A DNA stretch of 64,000 bases from Erigeron canadensis (Eukaryota; Streptophyta; Magnoliopsida; Asterales; Asteraceae), in the NCBI RefSeq assembly GCF_010389155.1, contig NC_057764.1, positions 9,672,001-9,736,000 of the forward strand. The letters are read 5' to 3'. Of this stretch, positions 1 to 12,229 are shown in pieces; positions within the stretch are counted from its first letter, which is position 1, and every line of letters begins with the position of its first letter. Made by a program: the position numbers and the translations under genes. The notes below the pieces were generated by a model that saw nothing but the letters and a program-made list of their open reading frames with translations, made no database searches and was not told where the DNA came from.

Positions 1-610
1 ACTATGAAGATTAACGAACCATCATCTTCCCAAATCTAACATATTAGAAACACTGAGAGAGTGGAAGTATCACTGAGAGATACTTGGGTGCATCCTTGTC
101 TGGGATGAACTCCTAAAACATCGATGGTTTCAAATTTTCACCCACATGAAAACCAACACGAGTTAAAACCACTGGAACCCTTCGATCAATAATAAACTCA
201 GGGTCTTGCTGCACTGGAGGTATATTGAATCTTCAAAGATCAACCTCTCGTGTAGCATCAATATTCCAGAATAGGTCAACAAAGTTTTCATGTCCATCAA
301 TATCAATTATCTTTGCAACAACCGTGAACATTAACTCTGCAGTATTCCTTGGATCATTTGGACTGTTTCTGATCGGATTAAGATTGAGATGTTCTACTTC
401 AGCTATCAGTTCAACTTGAAAGACTTCATCTTCATTAAAGACACGATCAAAGTCATAAGGTATATCAAGTAACCTTTTTCAATCAGCTTCTGAAGTAATG
501 AACTCCCCTTCTTCCAGATCTCCATCATTGATACTGTCTAAGTCATCTTCAGCATCAAGATCGTCCAATGCACCTATCCTTTGAAGCTTATCTGCAATTT
601 AACAGTTCAA
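1..610 (-). pseudogene. Exon-like block copy 1, unknown protein, broken
   Basis: Reading leftwards from about 600, the strand carries a T-rich stretch, a TTGCAG splice-acceptor-like site, and then an acidic frame (IGALDDLDAEDDLDSIND...) that runs towards the window start. It has at least two in-frame TGA stops, one after TSEAD and one after REVDL, where copy 2 has sense codons. It is clearly paralogous to 774-1140. I do not recognise the domain. It lies just downstream of the H accessory gene on the same strand, so it could be a 3' exon of that gene, a further element ORF or a captured host exon. The frame continues past the second stop with PEFIIDRRVPVVLTRVGF before another stop near 110. 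Confidence 0.4.
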
Positions 611-1235
611 ATATGCAAAGACAAAGAACATAAAATATAAGTCAGGACATAATAAATAGTATAAACACATGATAAATAGTATAAACACATGGTTTATACG
701 TATCACGTATTACCAAACCAGTATGTCCTCTATAACCTGGAATTAGTCTATTAATTATAAACTCATGATCTTGCTACACCGGAGGTATATTAAATCTTCC
801 AAGATCAACATCTCGTGTAGCATCTATGTTCCAGTATAGATCAAAAATATTATCATGTCCTTCATCAATTATATTTGCATATACAACAAATCTCAAACTT
901 GCAGCATTCTTAGGTTCATTTGGACTTTCTCTGATTGGATTAAGATTGAGATGTTCCACTTCAGCTATTGGTTCAACTTGAATGACTTCATCTTCATTAA
1001 AGACACGATCAAAGTCATAAGGTATCTCAAGCAACCTTTTTCTATCAGCTTTCGAAGTAATGAACTCTCCTTCTTCCATATCTTCATCATTGATACTTTC
1101 TAAGTCGTCTTCAGCATCAAGATCGTCCAATGCACCTATCCTTTGAATCTTATCTGTAATTCAAACGATTTACATATACAAAGATAAAGAACATAAATTA
1201 TAAGTCAAGACATAATAAAATAGTATAAATACATA
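189..1235. repeat. Tandem duplication of about 565 bp
   Basis: Blocks 189-670 and 755-1235 are alignable along their length with an offset of about 565 bp, including the acidic frame, the acceptor-like site and an AT-rich upstream part containing ACATAATAAA and TAGTATAAA. Divergence is clearly visible, so this is an old duplication. A short repeat of the ATAAATAGTATAAACACATG type lies at the junction (650-690). Confidence 0.8.
774..1140 (-). pseudogene. Exon-like block copy 2, unknown acidic protein
   Basis: An open frame of about 118 codons lies behind a T-rich tract and a TTACAG acceptor-like site near 1157. The N-terminus is acidic (LDDLDAEDDLES, EDMEEGEF) and is followed by RLLEIPYDFDRVFNEDEV and a more hydrophobic part ending LGRFNIPP. 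The closing stop is TAG where copy 1 has CAG (PPVQQ), so the frame was probably longer. There is no good local ATG context, which fits an internal exon. The function is unknown; no catalytic motif is visible. Confidence 0.45.
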
Positions 1236-1420
1236 AAAGAAATCAAAATAAATAATACTATATCATAAATATAATGTGACAATTACATTAATACTTATCT
1301 TATAATCTTTATCTATTTTAACTTACAAGAATAATATTATATCATAAATATAATGTATTAATTACATTCATATTTATCTTATAATCATTATTAACATCTA
1401 AAGTACACAAATCATTAACA

Positions 1421-2477
1421 TTAAGGTTCATAATCCGAATCCGAATCCGAATCTGACTCTGAAGAAGCATGAGTTAACCCTGACCGTTCTTTCATTTGAT
1501 CCCTAAGTGATCCTGGATCATAATAATCATCGTAATCCATAATCTCTGCTCTAGCTCTCATATGAGCATGTGGATCATAACCCAATTTTTTTTCTAGTTT
1601 ATGCACCATCAATGGTGCAAATCTGACTCTGTAGAAGTATTGGTTGTAGAATTGGTCTTAGTTGACTCACTATCCTGAGCAGATTTTCCTTTTCTAAGAT
1701 TTTAAACATGATTATGAGGATCATTTGCTAACTTTTCTCGAATCTCCTTTTCTATTCTATCAGAATTAGAATTGGAGTTACCTAGATTGGAATCTTCCTC
1801 TTCATCATCATTTGGATCATTAGGATCTGCATCTGGAGCAACCACCACAGTTTTACATTTATCTTGAGTCCCAGAAGTACTAGCACCAGTTGTACCAGCA
1901 ATCTCTGACTCTGTCTGTCTTGGCGACTCCCCCTGAATGTTTGCAGTCTCTGAATCCATAGCAGCATCAGCATCTTGACCTTGACCTTGATCTCTATTCT
2001 CTGGCTCACCATCTGTTGGTTGTTCTTGGTTTGGACCTTGAGCTGGATCTTGATATTCATGATCATCATCTCTTATCTTCTTTGCTAGCTCATCATCCTT
2101 ACAACCATCTTTATCTCCCCCTTGAGCCAAGAATTGGTCAAGTCTAGAACCAAGAGAATGAACAAGTGATGTCATCAAGTCCATCTCTTCTTGATGCTTA
2201 GCAGCTTGGAGCGTAAGCTGACTCTCCAAAGCTGTAACCCTCATCTCTAACATCTTTTTCTTAGAAAACATATGACTCAGCTTCACTTAAACAGGAACAA
2301 TTGGACGTGAAGTAGAAGCAACTTCAGATGTAGAGGCATGGGGTGGCATCATAGCTTCAAATGAAAGCAACGAGCACTAAAAGTTCCTGTGGGAGGCATC
2401 TGAGGTCTTTCCAATGGCATCCTCAAACGTCCCATAACTGTAGAAACAGGAACTGTAGCCTGAACAGAAGTAGAAGA
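1421..2477 (-). pseudogene. Element H accessory gene, C-terminal half
   Basis: This is the continuation, beyond the S1 insertion, of the minus-strand gene at 5687-7157. A frame at 1702-2286 begins with a heptad-like stretch (MLEMRVTALESQLTLQAAKH) suggesting a coiled coil. It then becomes strongly acidic and Gln/Asn-rich. A separate frame at 1421-1612 ends in an SDSDSDSD tail and YEP before TAA. At least one TAA (about 2286) and frameshifts break it. The architecture, coil followed by low-complexity acidic sequence, parallels the accessory gene of element A. No transmembrane segment is seen. Confidence 0.55.
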
Positions 2478-3230
2478 TGTGACACCCCGCTAAAGCGGAA
2501 TATACGGGATGTACAGATAAGCACAAGCACGCACAGTACAAGTTCAAACACAACTTATAACCTTAAGGAATAAGAAGTATCATAAGTTATTACAACATTT
2601 GGGATAAACCCTGAATTAGATAATATTCAAAAGACAGAACAATTAGCTTAAGTACTCTTTGAACTCATAACAGGAACAAGCAAAAGGAAGTCTTCACAGA
2701 AGTAAGCTGGAAGTAGGAAGACTCCTGTGCTAAGAGAACTAAGAACCTAGCCTGAAAAGCATGTAAGTTCAAAAAGGTCAACTACAAAAGTAGTTGGTGA
2801 GATTCACATAAAGTACTTATTATTTATACATAATATTAGTATGTATATTAAGAACAAGTCATAAGATCTGTACGTCTGTCAAAAGTACTTTGTAATATTA
2901 AGAATAGTTTTGGAATATGTAATGTACTTAATATGTATGTGTATAATTACTGCTAACCCGATTGGTTAATGATGAATGATAATGAATCAGTAAGCTCACA
3001 ACAAACAAGTAAGCTACAAGCATGATCTAGATCAAATAAGTACAGATAATATGCATCCTCCAGAACTGTAGAGAATGAGGGTGGACCTACCCTAACAGCG
3101 CTGTCCATAATTACCTACGGTTCATTCCCTGAACTGTGGGATATGAATTGATAGCAGTAAAAATAGAACTCATACATAGAACAATATGTACATACAGAGA
3201 ACATATAAGTGATACAAATGTATTCAAGAC

Positions 3231-3378
3231 CCTGCCCATTCAAGATCTAGAATACAGTTTCAGAGAATAAGTATGATCATAGGAATGTATTCAGATCCTG
3301 CCCATTCAAGATCTAAATACATTCAAGAGAGTATATAAAAAGATATGGATGTATTCGAGGTCCTGCCCATTCAAGATC
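3231..3378. repeat. Three copies of a 17-nt motif, 65-bp period, in S1
   Basis: CCTGCCCATTCAAGATC occurs at 3231, 3297 and 3362, each preceded by a TGTATTC-like stretch, giving a degenerate tandem repeat of about 65 bp. Confidence 0.75.
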
Positions 3379-4188
3379 CCAACACACCATAGAAGATAAG
3401 AATAATAGTAAGGATGTATTTCAGAATCATTTTATAAATAGTCTGTATGTTCATAAAATAGTACGTAGAACAGTTCAAGAACATATATATATATTTATAT
3501 ATATATAATTTAAGTACAAAAATAGTTGTCATGCTTTTTAGTCCCCGATAAAGAACTTTGAACAAAATGTACGAAAAGGGGATAAGTGAACTCACAGTGA
3601 TCTGGTACAGTACAGTTATCGAGCAGAAAGGATAAGCACAAAGATAGATATTATTATATCTATCGAAGTCCAAGCACGTCTTGTCTGAGGCCTAAGTACA
3701 CGTCGTTGATCACATAATACGTACATATATCAGTCTTAGTGATTAACTAATCACAGAAATGTTCTTGATGATCCGATGATTTGGTCCTTTACGAACTGAA
3801 AACGTTTTGACTTGAAATGAACCTTAAGTACCCAAATTGGACTTGTTTTGTGACTCTTTGAACACACAACACTATTATTATCGAACATTATCAAGTTGCA
3901 CTTGACCTTATTTGTAATCTTTAGTCTTAAACTCTGTCCGATTGATCATAATAGTTTATTAAGGTAGATCATACTGTGTTAAGTACTTAGCTTTCATTAT
4001 TCGTATCATTTTAGGGATCATGAAGTTTAGATCACTTTGTAGTACACCTTCTAATTGTTCCTAGTTGTTAGTTATATATAAGCTCGAGTTCATCCTCGAT
4101 TAATTTTGTACCCAAAATAAGTCGTTCAAAAGTTTGTCATGTAAACCATTATTGCTCTCCATGATTTAGGTCGTTTCAGACTTCTTCA

Positions 4189-4893
4189 AAGAGATCGTTT
4201 CATATTTAAGATCGTTTTGGATCGTTTTAACTTTGATCATTCAAATCGTCTTAGTTTCTTCGAACAAAATTGGTTGTCTAGTGAACTTGAGTGTCATTGG
4301 ATCGTTTCTAGAAGTCCAGCTAATTAAATCATGTCAAGGTTTCTCACCTTAGGTAGTTTTAGCATGAAATGGTTTAGATCGTTTTAGCCATGTGAGCATT
4401 AGATCGTTTCATTTTTTTTTTGGCTGAGAAAAAGATCGTTTCAAGTTTCATCTACATTTGAGGTGCTTGTGTCAATTAATTCGTGAGGTGCTTGTATCAA
4501 TTTGGCCGTGAGGTGTTTGGAAATTAATGTGCGGTGCTTGGAAATTAATGTAAGGTGCTTGTGTCAATTTGGCCGTGAGGTGCTTTTAGGATTTAGTTTG
4601 TTTGTCCCTACTCACGATCTTTAGATCGTTTTAGTTTGAGTGACCCAAATAGATCGTTTTGGTTCCTCAATTAAAATCGTTTTCTAAATATTGAACAGAA
4701 CACTCAATGGCTTAATTGTTTACTGGATTTTGATTACTTTGGATTAAAGATTCAAATGAGCGAAACCGACTTATATAATCAGTTACCCAATGTGAATCAA
4801 CAACATGAACACACCACACAAACAACATCAAGCACTAGTTCAATCTTGAACAACAGTAGCTCACGATCAGCCCTCTGTTTAGATCGTTTCATA
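4189..4893. repeat. Dispersed GATCGTTT motif and GGTGCTTG array in S1
   Basis: About ten copies of GATCGTTT, usually AGATCGTTT(T/C), are scattered through this stretch. Within it, about 4459-4588 holds six degenerate units of 21-25 nt, each starting (A/C)GGTG(C/T)TTG. It lies in the part of the LTR upstream of the coding side, far from the TATA box. Confidence 0.65.
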
Positions 4894-5448
4894 GCCAAAA
4901 GCTATCTGATCATTCTGATAACATAAATTCAGGTTCTAAAATGATTTTCTAAGGTTAGGGAAACATTGTTCTAGCACACATTATCATAATAACACTCTTT
5001 CCATAACATCAAAACAGTTTTCAAGATCAAATGCACTTATGAACTCTTAAAACTTCATGAACAAGTTTATGTTCTTATTTGAAAAATGGGTTTTGTAATT
5101 TAATCATGTTATGACCCAAATTTGTTCACCAAAATGATGTTAAACACATTTAGACACAAACCCATTGCTTATAAACATGATTTCTTAACAAAAATCGGAC
5201 CAAATCATCAAGAACAAGAACATAAAAAGTACACTTCTATTTTGATCAAATTCTCAAAAAGATGTTGTTATTACCTGTGATTTGATTCTCGAAACGTGTT
5301 TTGATCGTCACAAGGAACCCAAAAATCAAAATAATGATTTTTAGTGTGTGAAAATGGTGGTAGAGATGTCTGAACTATGTGTTTAGAGAGAGAGAGAGGT
5401 GTTTCGAGGTGGTGAATGAATAGTGAATTTTCTCACTCTATAATTTTC

Positions 5449-5456
5449 TATTTATA
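5449..5456 (-). promoter_or_regulatory. TATA box of solo LTR S1
   Basis: The plus strand reads TATTTATA, which is TATAAATA on the minus strand, in an otherwise AT-rich stretch about 230 bp from the sense 5' end of the LTR. The equivalent position in LTRs of C and D also has TATAAATA. Confidence 0.6.
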
Positions 5457-5686
5457 CCTTTTCCAATTGGATGCACTAGATATTTTCCAAGGGACTATTT
5501 GTGAACATTTTGCACTAGAACAATTATGGACACGAACATTTATGAACCGAACCTTCAAATAAGCACATATTTTGAGTCTAAAGTACGTCAAGAACTTAAG
5601 TAGATTGGACTGTCTAGCCGTTCAGATGGCGAAAGTATGATCTAAGAACTTAATTAGAATATTCGTAAGGCGGTTGTTACAGAAGA

Positions 5687-7157
5687 AGGCCTAGTAGCAA
5701 CTGTCAGCTCTGGCTCCTAATGAACTGTAGACTCCGGAGCAGTAGGAATCATAACAGTTGTAGCCTCAGTGACAACTTGTGCTTGAGAACCACTTCCTCT
5801 TATGATAAACTTGGGTCTCGACCTCTTCTCTCCAACAACAACACCAGTAGAAGTAGTAGACACAGAAACAGGAATCTCAGAAACAGAAGCTCTTAAAGCA
5901 GCAACTGATGGAGTATCACCAACATTAGGTGCATGAGACCTCTCCATAGTAGCTTGATATGCAACATAATCTCTATCAACTATAGTCTGAGAGCGCAGTA
6001 ATCGCTCAACATCGTCAACTCCTTTCCCTTGTCTTCTTCTTCTTTTTGGCAATCTTTCTTCTTCTTCATAACCAGCATTAACAGTAACTGGCAATTCAGA
6101 AGTACCAGCAACATCACCAACTAGAGCAGAAGTAGAAGTAGAAACTCCAGTAGTTGGTGGAACAAGATTTGCGGGATCATCAACATCCTGCATAAGAGCA
6201 TCCATATCTGGATCATTCTCTAGATCTCCAGCATACAGAGGAACATCATTGAGTCCCTCAAACTGATCAGCTCGCTCTTCTTGAGGATTATCTTGAGCCT
6301 GATCATCATCAGCAGCAGCAATAGGTTCATCATCTTCCCAACCTTGTCTGGGAGCAACATAGTCAGGATTGATAAGATGTCCGAACAATGGTGGATTGAC
6401 AACATTATCAGGAACACCATGACATACAAAGCGTTTCATACTCTCAACAAAGACTTTATTAGTCAGACGTCCTAAATTGAACGTAGGACCGTCAAATGAT
6501 AAATCTGCTATCCTGTGCCGAATGATTATCATCACAAATCTTCGAAACAGGAAGAATTTTTTTATCGTTTCCAAAAGCTCTCAACTGCTTAACAAAATTA
6601 TCATATATGTACTGAGAAAAGCTGTAAGGCTTGTTCAGCACAAGAACAACCATCTGAGAAGCGGTAAAAATGCTCAACTGATCATGACCTGCACTCCGAT
6701 GACTAAGGGACCTCAATAAGTAGTACGCAACTAATCTCTATTTGCCTAGAAGACGATTCTTGCGATAAGGATGAGTAATATCACCAACATATCCCATAAG
6801 CCTGAGAGCACCGTCACAAAAGCTTTCTTCAAACTCAATAGGACCTTGCTCCATATCATCAATACCTAAGTCCAAAATAGTCCTTAAGTCTCCAATAGTA
6901 AACTGAATATTACGTCCAGCAACAGTAGTGTGAATCATAGCATGATCACCAACTTGCACCAATTTGGTTGAGTTCTAGAATTCAGTAATGAGAGTTATGA
7001 CCAACGGAGGATTCTCGGTCAGTGCAAAGCAAACACGAGAGCGTGCGAGATACTGAAGGACACCGTGAAACTCTGGTGTGCATCCCGACTGAGTAATGCT
7101 CAGATCAATCGCAGCATTATATTCCTTGACGAACACACGAACACCTTGTCCTGCCAT
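5687..7157 (-). pseudogene. Element H post-pol accessory gene, N-terminal half
   Basis: The start is taken at the ATG in AACTATGGCAGG (7157), which has good plant start context. The frame (MAGQGVRVF...) runs to about 6540, broken by two TAG stops (6975 in EF-stop-NSTK, 6738 in GK-stop-RLV), both expected to be Trp. After a frameshift near 6540 it continues as a frame ending at 5717. Blocks shared with the accessory gene of A are EFW, FTI..LR..L, LRLMGY, a Trp-Arg block, a long hydrophobic-polar block and PRFVMIII. Downstream is a basic patch PKRRRRQGK, then Ser/Thr-rich and acidic low complexity. The gene continues past the S1 insertion at 2477. No signal peptide or membrane span is evident. 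Confidence 0.65.
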
Positions 7158-7172
7158 AGTTGCAGAAAACAA

Positions 7173-9552
7173 ACGAAAAACGACAAGAAAATAAAAAGTT
7201 AGAAATTAAAAAATTTCAAATTTTTCTAAGTCACGCGATCTGCTTCGTATAGACATCAGCACGAAGCAAAGCCTCTTGGTGATGACGTCAGCACGAACCT
7301 TCATGCGAACCCAGAAACACAAGGTACATAAACATCTCCATTTGATAAATTAATTAATCAAAACCTATATTAATCATCAACTTGGAGTTGTTGATTATTC
7401 GTTGTATGCCCAGACATCAAGTATCGAAACAAATTCGATGAACACGAAGTGGTTTGTGTTCTTCGTGTGAATAGTGACTGAAACATAAAATCTTCATTTA
7501 ATCTTGATTTTAAGTATGTTAATGTGAACTTTCATTAGATTTAAAGTGTACAAACATCAATTAATCCAATTTTAAGTCCAATTTTAGTCCAAATCATAAA
7601 AAATCAAAGATCTAATCTTTAGTTTGTCCTAGTTACTATTCACGCGAAGCAGATTAAAAAATTGAGCATTATAACGACTTGTAATCGATGATTTTCGAAG
7701 TTAAAACATGAGTAATCTATCATAGATTATGAATTTACCAACAAATCTGGATGTTTAACACGAAAAGTAGATGAAATCGATCGAAATAGAAGACGGATGA
7801 ATAGTGCGCACGAAGGAGACGAAGTTCGTGTGGTAATATTTAGGGTTTAATTTCGAATTAAAGGAAATTAATCAACGTTAAAACCCGTATTTATATCCTA
7901 AGTTTGTGGGCCGGGCCGAAGACACACTTCGTGGGCTTCGTGATGATGTCCGCGCGAGGCATGCTGACGTCAGCACGGACGAACTTCGATTTTAAAACAC
8001 ACGATCTGCACACTTCAGATTTTGCTAATTTTTCTAGAAAAGTTATCATAGAAAAAATTACAAAATTTCAGAAAACATAAAGCCGTAGATACTCGTTACC
8101 AAAAACCTGTATCTGCTCGAATATGCAAGCAAAAATCATTCGTACTAACTTGTCATCAAAATAATATATCAAATGAATCTTACATTATATTCTTGACATA
8201 AAATCGATCATTTCTTCATTGATGTTTAATTTAACAAATGCAAACTTACATCAAAACACATTTAATGTATATTGCATTATAAATACATTAAATTATCATA
8301 TCAACAACCTATCACAATAAGTCTTAGGTTATAGAATACAAGGCTATCTATCCTTGTAGCACATTTCGTGCATAGATTGTTGTTCGTCTCAATACATATG
8401 AAATCTGTAACCTGCAAACTTAACAAACTTCATCAATGCATCAAAAACAACATAAAGAACATAAATATGCAAAACAATCAAAATCTTAACTTATGGATCA
8501 AAAATCTAAGGCAAGTCCAATCTTTATCAAGCATACTTATGAAACACAAACAATTGAAATTTCAAAATTTTACTTGATACACATCTACAAAAATTTTGAC
8601 TTGACAATTTTCAAAACAATTTCATTTTCTAAACTTAAACAACTTATGTCTATATTAGAAAATTCATCATTTAAACACATATATCAGAAGCAACAAGATT
8701 CATATAATTCACTAAGAATCATAATTTTCTATGGAATCATTAGATGCTTATCAAATCTCTCGTGCAATAAGAACTAGTTTGACACACAAACTGACACTTA
8801 TTATTCAAAATAAAAATAAAACTAAAAATAAATAATAAATAATAAAAAAACTTTATTTATTTACAAGAAATTCTAAGATTCTGCGAATTAGATCAGATTA
8901 GCATTTACATAAGTCTGCAAGTGAAAAATAATTCTCTTATTATTAGTTATGAACAGTGACCCAACCACGATTACCGGTATATTTGTCTTCTTAAACACTC
9001 GGTACTTCCAGTTTCCTTTGAGTTGTGACATTTTCAACATACCCTGGCCAAGGATAGTCACCATGTAACCCGAGTAGCCTAATATGCCATTGAATAGTTT
9101 GCGAACTTATGTGACCCATATTCAGATATACTTTCGTAATCGATACAAGTACTAAGATAATACTTATTCAATATATAATCAAAAACATCCTTAAACAAAT
9201 CATGAGACACTTTTTAGATAACAAAATTTAATCACTTTGTGATTTAACATTATTTGCTTTTGCGTTTCATTATTTATAAGGAACCCGTGATTTTCTATGA
9301 GACCCATGTACCAAAGTTTCTGACAACCTATCCCAAGTTGGAAGCTTTAGGTAGGCTAGGTATACAGAGACACCCCAAGGACATACTTGTCCGAATCTCA
9401 AAGACCACATTAGCCCCTTAATTAACATTCATTTCATTTGCATACACAATATCACATTTAACTTTCATGCTCATCATTTGTAGAGGTTTTTGCCTATACA
9501 TTGAACAAATCCTATAGTAATGCTAGATCTTTCACAAAAATTTAAGGACTAG
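7173..9552. other. Non-coding part of element H between RNase H and accessory gene
   Basis: No credible coding frame is present. The stretch is AT-rich, with AAAATAAATAATAAATAATAA-type tracts near 8810-8850. Apart from the promoter motifs I see no element termini, so I treat it as H's own post-pol spacer, joined across element C to 20241. Confidence 0.4.
7888..7972 (-). promoter_or_regulatory. Putative promoter of the H accessory gene
   Basis: On the minus strand TATAAATA lies at 7888-7895. A perfect TGACGTCA palindrome, extended to GCTGACGTCAGC, lies about 70 bp upstream at 7965-7972. TGACGTCA is a classic plant bZIP binding core. The predicted leader to the ATG at 7157 is about 700 nt and may hold an intron, since GGTAAAT and a pyrimidine-rich tract before the ATG are present. 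A second TGACGTCA lies at 7283-7290 inside the leader. Confidence 0.45.
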
Positions 9553-9557
9553 ATCAA

Positions 9558-12183
9558 TGTAACACCCCACCGTTGGCGGAAACATGAGGTGTCATGAAAA
9601 GTACAGCACGACATGGAATTACATAGATACTGCTATATGAAATAGAATATAATTAATATATTCCCAAAACATGAGTTCAAAGTCATGACAATGCTAGGAA
9701 AGCTCATTACAAGTATATCCATAAAAGGAATAAACCAAGGCATGCAACCTTAAATTCTGACAAAAGTAAAGGAGCTCTAGTCTCCAAAGTCCAGTCCTAG
9801 CATGAAAGTCCTTATCCCTGAATAGCTTGAGCACTTGAAAAGTATACTAAAGCGTGTCAACACAAAGGTTGGTGAGTTCGTAGGTTTTTGTCAAAAAGTC
9901 TAGTCAATGAAATAAGACTTTTGTCGATTCTTTTAAGTCAAATAAGTAATTGTTCAATATATAATGAGCAGAGTTACGCCATATAAGTCAAAGTACTCAA
10001 GTCTCAAGTCTCAAGTCTCAAAGTCATAAGTCTCAAGTTTCAAAGTCACAAGTCTCAAAGTCTCAATGTCTCAAAGTCTGGTCTTACGGTACCTGCCTTA
10101 GTCCAAGTCTCAAGTCTCATGTCCAAGTCTCAAACTCATATAATAAGCACATCCAAACCATAAATCACAACAATAAACACATATATCACACACATATAAA
10201 CAAAATCAAGCACGTCAAATGGCGGAAGTAACTCTATACGCACAGGCTCCATATTGAACATAAAAAGGATTCGACAAAACTGTTTGAAAAAAAAGTATAC
10301 TTTCCAAAATTTGTGAAAAGAGGGGCTACGAAACTCACCCGAAAAGTGTTATAAAAGTATAACAAAGGAGCACGAAAAGCACAATCAAAGTCCACGACAA
10401 TCAACACCTACCAATAATACATGACAAGTCACAATGAAAGTCTTTGGTCTTAAGTCTTAGCCTATTAGAAATGGCTTTAAGTCCATATGTCTTTATTTTA
10501 CTTTCAAAACGACGTTTGTTAAAATTTACGAGACTCGAATAAACCGAACAAGAGTCTGGATTTGACACCAATGACTTTTCTTAAGTTTAAAATATATTAT
10601 TTTATCAATACAACCTGATTTGAAATCATTACATAGCCCAAAATAGGTTTTACTCGAATTTAATTAAAACTAGATGAAACCGGAGATTTTAACCGAAAAG
10701 CTTACGAAACCGAAACGAGTTGAGGTTGAGCTCAACCTTATGGTTGAACTCGACCAACTACAGCCCAAAAATGTTATTTTGAAACCATTTAATCATACGT
10801 TAATCAATTGGACCAACACTACACTTTTTGAGAAAACTAGTCAAGTTTAAGAAACGATTAAGCGCGTATGGACACGAAAGACTAATGAAATCGACTATAT
10901 GAGTTTGGAAGTGGTCAAACTCGACCAAGACAGGTTTAGTTCGATCTTGGAAAGAGGTCAAAATGAGTTCTTCTCAACACTTAAGGGTCCGAGAGTGAAA
11001 ACAAGTCATTTCGTGTCAAACTAGTAACTTTACGTGACGTTCAAGCGACAAAAGTCAACAGAGGGTCAACCTAGACCACCAAAGGTCGAGATAGACCAGC
11101 CTAGGTCGAGCTAGACCTGGCCGGGGTCGGATTCATACGTGATTTGAGCAAAAACGAACGATTTTGACGCGATTTTGTTAAAATAACGAGATCTAAGGCT
11201 AGCCAATTCATACCCATGAGTCTTGATTGCACAAAAGTGTCACAAATCAGTACAAAAAGGGTGATGTTTGACCGATTTCATATGCATGTGATTGACAATT
11301 GCACAAATCTTGATCTAGGATACGAAATCGACTAGTTTTTGAGTCATTTAGCCAACTAAGGGATATCTTCAATTTGTAGTTGCAAAAAACCGATTACATG
11401 AGTGCATAATGAGTCGAATCAAACCTTAATCAAGGTTCAATTTCAGTTCTTACACACAAATGTAACCAAAGATGCACAAACAATAATCAAAGACATGATT
11501 CGCTTAGCTTTTGATAAGAACCGAAAAGTAAACATATATATATACATATAGAACGAATTAAATAGATGAAGAACAGCCTTACCCATGTTTTTTATGATGA
11601 TTATGATAATACACACTTGTTTCTTGATCGATGATTGAAGCCTTGATTGATTTACACGCGTTTAGAACCGAAATCAAGCGATTTTTGCAAGATAGAATTT
11701 GAAAGCAAAATTCTATGTGTGTGAGGTGATATGGACGACCAAAACAAGAAAAGAAAAGCAAAAGGCTTGGCCTTGTATTTTTAGGCAAGGTCAAGGGAGG
11801 GGGGGTCCGTCAGACTAAGGAAACGTCTGACAGTTTTAGTCCTTTTTGCTTACCGGGCGAACACCGAATGTCATAGAAATGATTTGACCATATTTTATGA
11901 TATATATTTGAATTTCGAACACAACGACTAGTCACATGACCATAGTTGACTCACGAAAGTATTTTAAGTCTTTATTTAGGCATTTCTATTAAACAGCTAG
12001 TCTTTCTTAAACATTCGCACCAAGTCTTAAAAAGTCTAAAACACTAGTATACAACAAAATGACGTGTCTTAATCATACTTTAATCCATAAAAGCTCACGT
12101 CTGTAGACTTATGTTTGACGGTTACTAACCTTATTCGAACGAAAAAGTACAGTCGGACGAATGCTCAGGTGACGATTGTTACA
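9558..12183 (-). repeat. C 3' LTR
   Basis: It runs from TGTAACACCCCACC to GATTGTTACA. It is nearly identical to the other LTR at 17537-20235 apart from scattered substitutions and two copy-number differences (CAAGTCT-type repeats and GGTCGAGCTAGACC units). The TATA position reads TATTTTTA on the plus strand, so the box is damaged in this copy. Confidence 0.92.
11084..11122. repeat. GGTCGAGCTAGACC units in C 3' LTR (two copies)
   Basis: Two units of about 20 bp, each AGGTCGAG(A/C)TAGACC plus a short spacer. The unit is a near-palindrome. The other LTR has four. Confidence 0.75.
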
Positions 12184-12200
12184 TCATTATCCCGTTAAAA
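12184..12200 (-). other. C polypurine tract
   Basis: The minus strand reads AACGGGATAATGA immediately before the 3' LTR. The conserved GGGACAAAATTC block lies just upstream, as at the end of element D. It would prime plus-strand DNA synthesis. Confidence 0.6.
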
Positions 12201-12229
12201 GAATTTTGTCCCGAAATTCAACTCGAACT

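Larger units (their letters stand above)
2478..5681 (-). mobile_element. S1: solo LTR of a Ty3/Gypsy chromovirus
   Basis: It starts TGTGACACCCCGC and ends GGTTGTTACA, and is flanked by a perfect 5-bp target duplication GAAGA (2473-2477 and 5682-5686). The termini match those of elements C and D. By comparison with them the sense strand is minus. A TATAAATA box on the minus strand lies at 5449-5456. No coding region is present; the short frames inside are chance. It interrupts the H accessory gene between its central and coiled-coil parts. The 3.2-kb length fits Tekay-type LTRs, which are typically several kb. Confidence 0.85.

Noticed and set aside
3371..3673. 100-codon hydrophobic minus-strand frame
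   Set aside because: Lies inside solo LTR S1, in AT-rich sequence; Phe/Tyr/Ile/Leu composition reflects base composition.
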